From: Coprococcus eutactus
Lineage (GTDB): Bacteria; Bacillota; Clostridia; Lachnospirales; Lachnospiraceae
NCBI RefSeq assembly: GCF_025149915.1
Contig: NZ_CP102278.1
Span: 2,339,501-2,403,500, forward strand
Reading direction: 5' to 3'
Length of the DNA stretch: 64,000 nucleotides
The position numbers and the translations under genes are program-made. The notes below the pieces were generated by a model. It was not told where the DNA came from, did no database searches, and saw nothing but the letters and a program-made list of their open reading frames with translations. Position 1 is the stretch's first letter; the number at the start of each line of letters is the position of its first letter. This document shows, piece by piece, positions 63,185 through 64,000 of this stretch.

Positions 63185-64000
63185 GCATAATTCTTGTATC
63201 TATTTGTTCTTGTATTTCTGCGGCATTTGGATCCCCTAATTCAATATTTCTTATCCTATGCCGCACTATACAAGAATATGCATTATCTTGGCATAAATTA
63301 TTAATTTCATTATCAGGCATTAATTCATAATCCAAATTAAGTCCCTTTACTTTGATTAAATAATACATAATCAAATTAGTTTGAAGACGAATATTATTAT
63401 CGATAGTTACATCCATGCAATGTTTGTATTCAATCACAGATTTGTCATATTGTTTATACAATCTATATATTTCAGCTTTAATAAAATACGCATTTGCCCT
63501 TAGTCGATTATTTTCTCCCTCATATACTTTAATAACTTCATCAATGCATTGAATTAACATCTCTTCTTTTGACGGCTTTTTATCATAGAAAATAAATATC
63601 GGTTTATAGCGTTTTAATTTATAATTGTCAAAATCAGTACAATTCAAAGAACTATTTGATGCATTGAAAAATTTCTTTTTAAATTCTTTAAGTGAATCAT
63701 CGGAAGAATATGGAACGCTTAAATCATTTATAAAATATTTAGCTGCCAAGATACCAAGTGAATCAACTAAAGCTGCAAAAGAATTGTCTTTAATACTGTC
63801 TAATATTTCAAGTGCTTCATTACAATGCCATAGGTGCTTATTATAATGTGCCTTATGTAATTCAATTTCATATTTTTGATTATATTTTTTATATGATGGT
63901 ATTTCAATAATAGATAATGTTGCTAGTGCTGTTTCATATTGGTTTAACATATGCTCGCAGTTTGAAAGTATAAGGTTATATTTATAGGTTAAATGCATAT
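63174..64000 (-). CDS. TPR-like helical repeat protein (partial, N-terminus possibly outside window)
   Basis: At least 274 residues of an AT-rich reading frame that reaches the right edge. The sequence is helical and repeat-like: CEHMLNQYETALATLSIIEI, WHCNEALEILDSIKDNSFAA and ANAYFIKAEIYRLYKQYDKS fit degenerate tetratricopeptide units. The most 5' ATG (63998) is at the boundary without a visible ribosome binding site, so the protein may extend further. The convergent overlap with the SHMT-like gene suggests both arrived together. No function was recognised. Confidence 0.65.
   Translation of the reverse strand, partial: MHLTYKYNLILSNCEHMLNQYETALATLSIIEIPSYKKYNQKYEIELHKAHYNKHLWHCNEALEILDSIKDNSFAALVDSLGILAAKYFINDLSVPYSSDDSLKEFKKKFFNASNSSLNCTDFDNYKLKRYKPIFIFYDKKPSKEEMLIQCIDEVIKVYEGENNRLRANAYFIKAEIYRLYKQYDKSVIEYKHCMDVTIDNNIRLQTNLIMYYLIKVKGLNLDYELMPDNEINNLCQDNAYSCIVRHRIRNIELGDPNAAEIQEQIDTRIMPIL

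Noticed and set aside
59776..64000. CRISPR array, tRNA or attachment repeat near the recombinase
   Set aside because: No regularly spaced repeats, no cloverleaf-like sequence and no direct repeat flanking the recombinase could be found by eye.

Overview
The window looks like a chromosomal segment of a low-to-moderate GC Gram-positive anaerobe of the Clostridia, most likely Lachnospiraceae. The evidence is strong AGGAGG ribosome binding sites, Firmicutes-type lipoproteins, zinc-type S14 and adenylate kinase, the rplQ-ecfA-ecfT-truA-rplM-rpsI order, a CIRCE/HrcA heat-shock operator, a B. subtilis-like cre site and B. subtilis-like Pho boxes. Family assignments are from reading the sequence only; no database search was run.

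Layout. 1-5100: end of a sugar ABC binding-protein gene under a cre site, a cupin, an acidic unknown protein and a polar amino-acid ABC transporter. 5250-12630: cation-efflux transporter, then rpsI, rplM, an iron alcohol dehydrogenase, truA, ecfT and a fused EcfA1-EcfA2 ATPase. 12690-29300: the complete S10-spc-alpha ribosomal superoperon, read right to left from a promoter near 29270 to a terminator at 12693-12740. 29400-37960: a NYN-LOTUS protein, two methyltransferases, YbaK, citrate synthase, a small phosphoesterase, a ParB-like/BMP fusion protein and an orphan plus-strand transcription unit.

38037-55210 is a phosphate region. It holds a PhoR/PhoP-like two-component pair, a Na/Pi cotransporter, a small membrane protein, phoU and pstB-A-C-S. 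After trmO and a pabA-pabB-pabC folate operon, it continues with polyphosphate kinase and a second Na/Pi cotransporter. Tandem 11-bp-phased TTTACA boxes stand in front of pstS and both cotransporters, which suggests one PhoP regulon covering uptake, storage and control. The PstS protein is circularly permuted relative to the usual family order.

55200-59830: remnant of an XRE regulator, a cupin, a MocR-type regulator, a HAD phosphatase, tandem palindromic repeats, Hsp20 under CIRCE and a phosphoesterase. From about 59900 to the right edge the content changes to accessory DNA: a 5'-truncated dinD, a tyrosine recombinase, and then distinctly AT-rich DNA with a divergent SHMT-like PLP enzyme and a TPR-like protein cut by the window edge. 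This looks like the edge of a genomic island. No tRNA, rRNA, CRISPR array or insertion sequence was recognised.
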